From Symbiodinium natans (taxonomy: Eukaryota; Sar; Dinophyceae; Suessiales; Symbiodiniaceae): a stretch of DNA of 64,000 bases. Position 1 is the stretch's first letter; each line of letters begins with the position of its first letter. The translations under genes were made by a program, and so were the position numbers. The notes beneath the pieces are model-generated. The model did no database searches. It had not been told where the DNA came from and was given only the letters and a program-made list of their open reading frames with translations. Below, piece after piece: positions 63,715 through 64,000 of the stretch. The stretch is from the NCBI GenBank assembly GCA_905221605.1, contig CAJNDS010000813.1, positions 314,001 to 378,000 of the forward strand. Reading direction: 5' to 3'.

Positions 63715-64000
63715 TGCTTGGGGGGTCGGGTTAGGGATGGTCGGTGTAAGGTTTTGGGCTTATAGGGTTTGTGTCACACTGCACAGGTTTAGGGATTCAG
63801 GGGAAGGGTTTAGGCGTACGCTCCCCCTCCCGCGGTGATGCGGTTGGGCATATAGGGTTAAGGGGAGGGAGGGGATCTCATGGGCGGGGGGGGGGGGGGG
63901 GGGGGTGGGGGCGGATGGGACCGGCAAACCGCGAACTGCAATCACATAAATGAACGTGCGTGCGTGGGTGGGTGTGTGTGTGTGTGTGTATAGGTAGGTA
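63715..64000 (+). repeat. Degenerate TTTAGGG-like tract, poly(G) and GTGC microsatellite
   Basis: GGGTTAGGGATGG, AGGTTTAGGGATT, AAGGGTTTAGGCG and TAGGGTTAAGGGG variants (63727-63870), about 20 G (63887-63906), then TGCG/GTGT to the window edge. Confidence 0.75.

Overview
The window looks like nuclear DNA of a dinoflagellate, most likely a Symbiodiniaceae/Suessiales-type genome. The indications are: degenerate TTTAGGG-type telomere-like tracts scattered internally (about 1.5, 34.1 and 63.8 kb); introns whose donors can be read as GT, GC or GA with acceptors of the form AG|G; very low gene density; abundant simple repeats; and reverse-transcriptase families with the Cys/His and restriction-like endonuclease modules I associate with dinoflagellates. 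No rRNA, clear tRNA, CRISPR or bacterial-style operon is visible. I found no intact dinoflagellate spliced-leader sequence. All assignments are by reading alone, without database searches.

Layout. 0-7.3 kb: a 69-bp repeat array, telomere-like DNA and a 0.7-kb GT/GC-rich microsatellite, with no convincing gene. 7.4-8.9 kb: a two-exon fucosyltransferase-like gene. 9.1-9.9 kb: a 119-bp tandem array followed by a CCCAAAA array. 10.7-22.7 kb: a retroelement nest. It holds one nearly complete element (14.8-19.8 kb; small membrane ORF, then an RT ORF, a Cys/His module and an endonuclease separated by a frameshift), at least four decayed relatives, and a 5'-truncated LINE RT on the minus strand. 23.5-28.6 kb: a split gene of about a dozen recognisable short exons encoding an APC-superfamily transporter resembling plant polyamine (PUT/LAT) transporters, with a 340-bp MITE-like inverted-repeat element in one intron. 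34.6-42.3 kb: a nearly complete tyrosine-recombinase retrotransposon (DIRS order, Ngaro/PAT-like). Its terminal repeats have the split arrangement A1-ORFs-B1-A2-B2. It encodes a small membrane ORF, a gag-like ORF and a pol with RT, RNase H, a cytosine-methyltransferase-like domain and a tyrosine recombinase. 42.3-64 kb: mostly gene-poor DNA with candidate exons of an unrecognised gene (44-46.6 kb), a decayed zinc-finger retroelement piece (57.5-58.1 kb), degenerate tandem repeats, a perfect 42-bp hairpin, an AT-rich island and terminal microsatellites.

Functional reading. The two host genes are a Golgi-type glycosyltransferase and a membrane transporter. They are small islands in transposon-rich DNA and show no evidence of working together. 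The most notable content is the split-repeat YR retroelement with its methyltransferase-like domain, two features shared between two mechanistically different retroelements (an N-terminal single-TM mini-ORF and a GEAxxPGP motif), and the mixed GT/GC/GA introns of the transporter, whose first two bases usually match the first two bases of the next exon.
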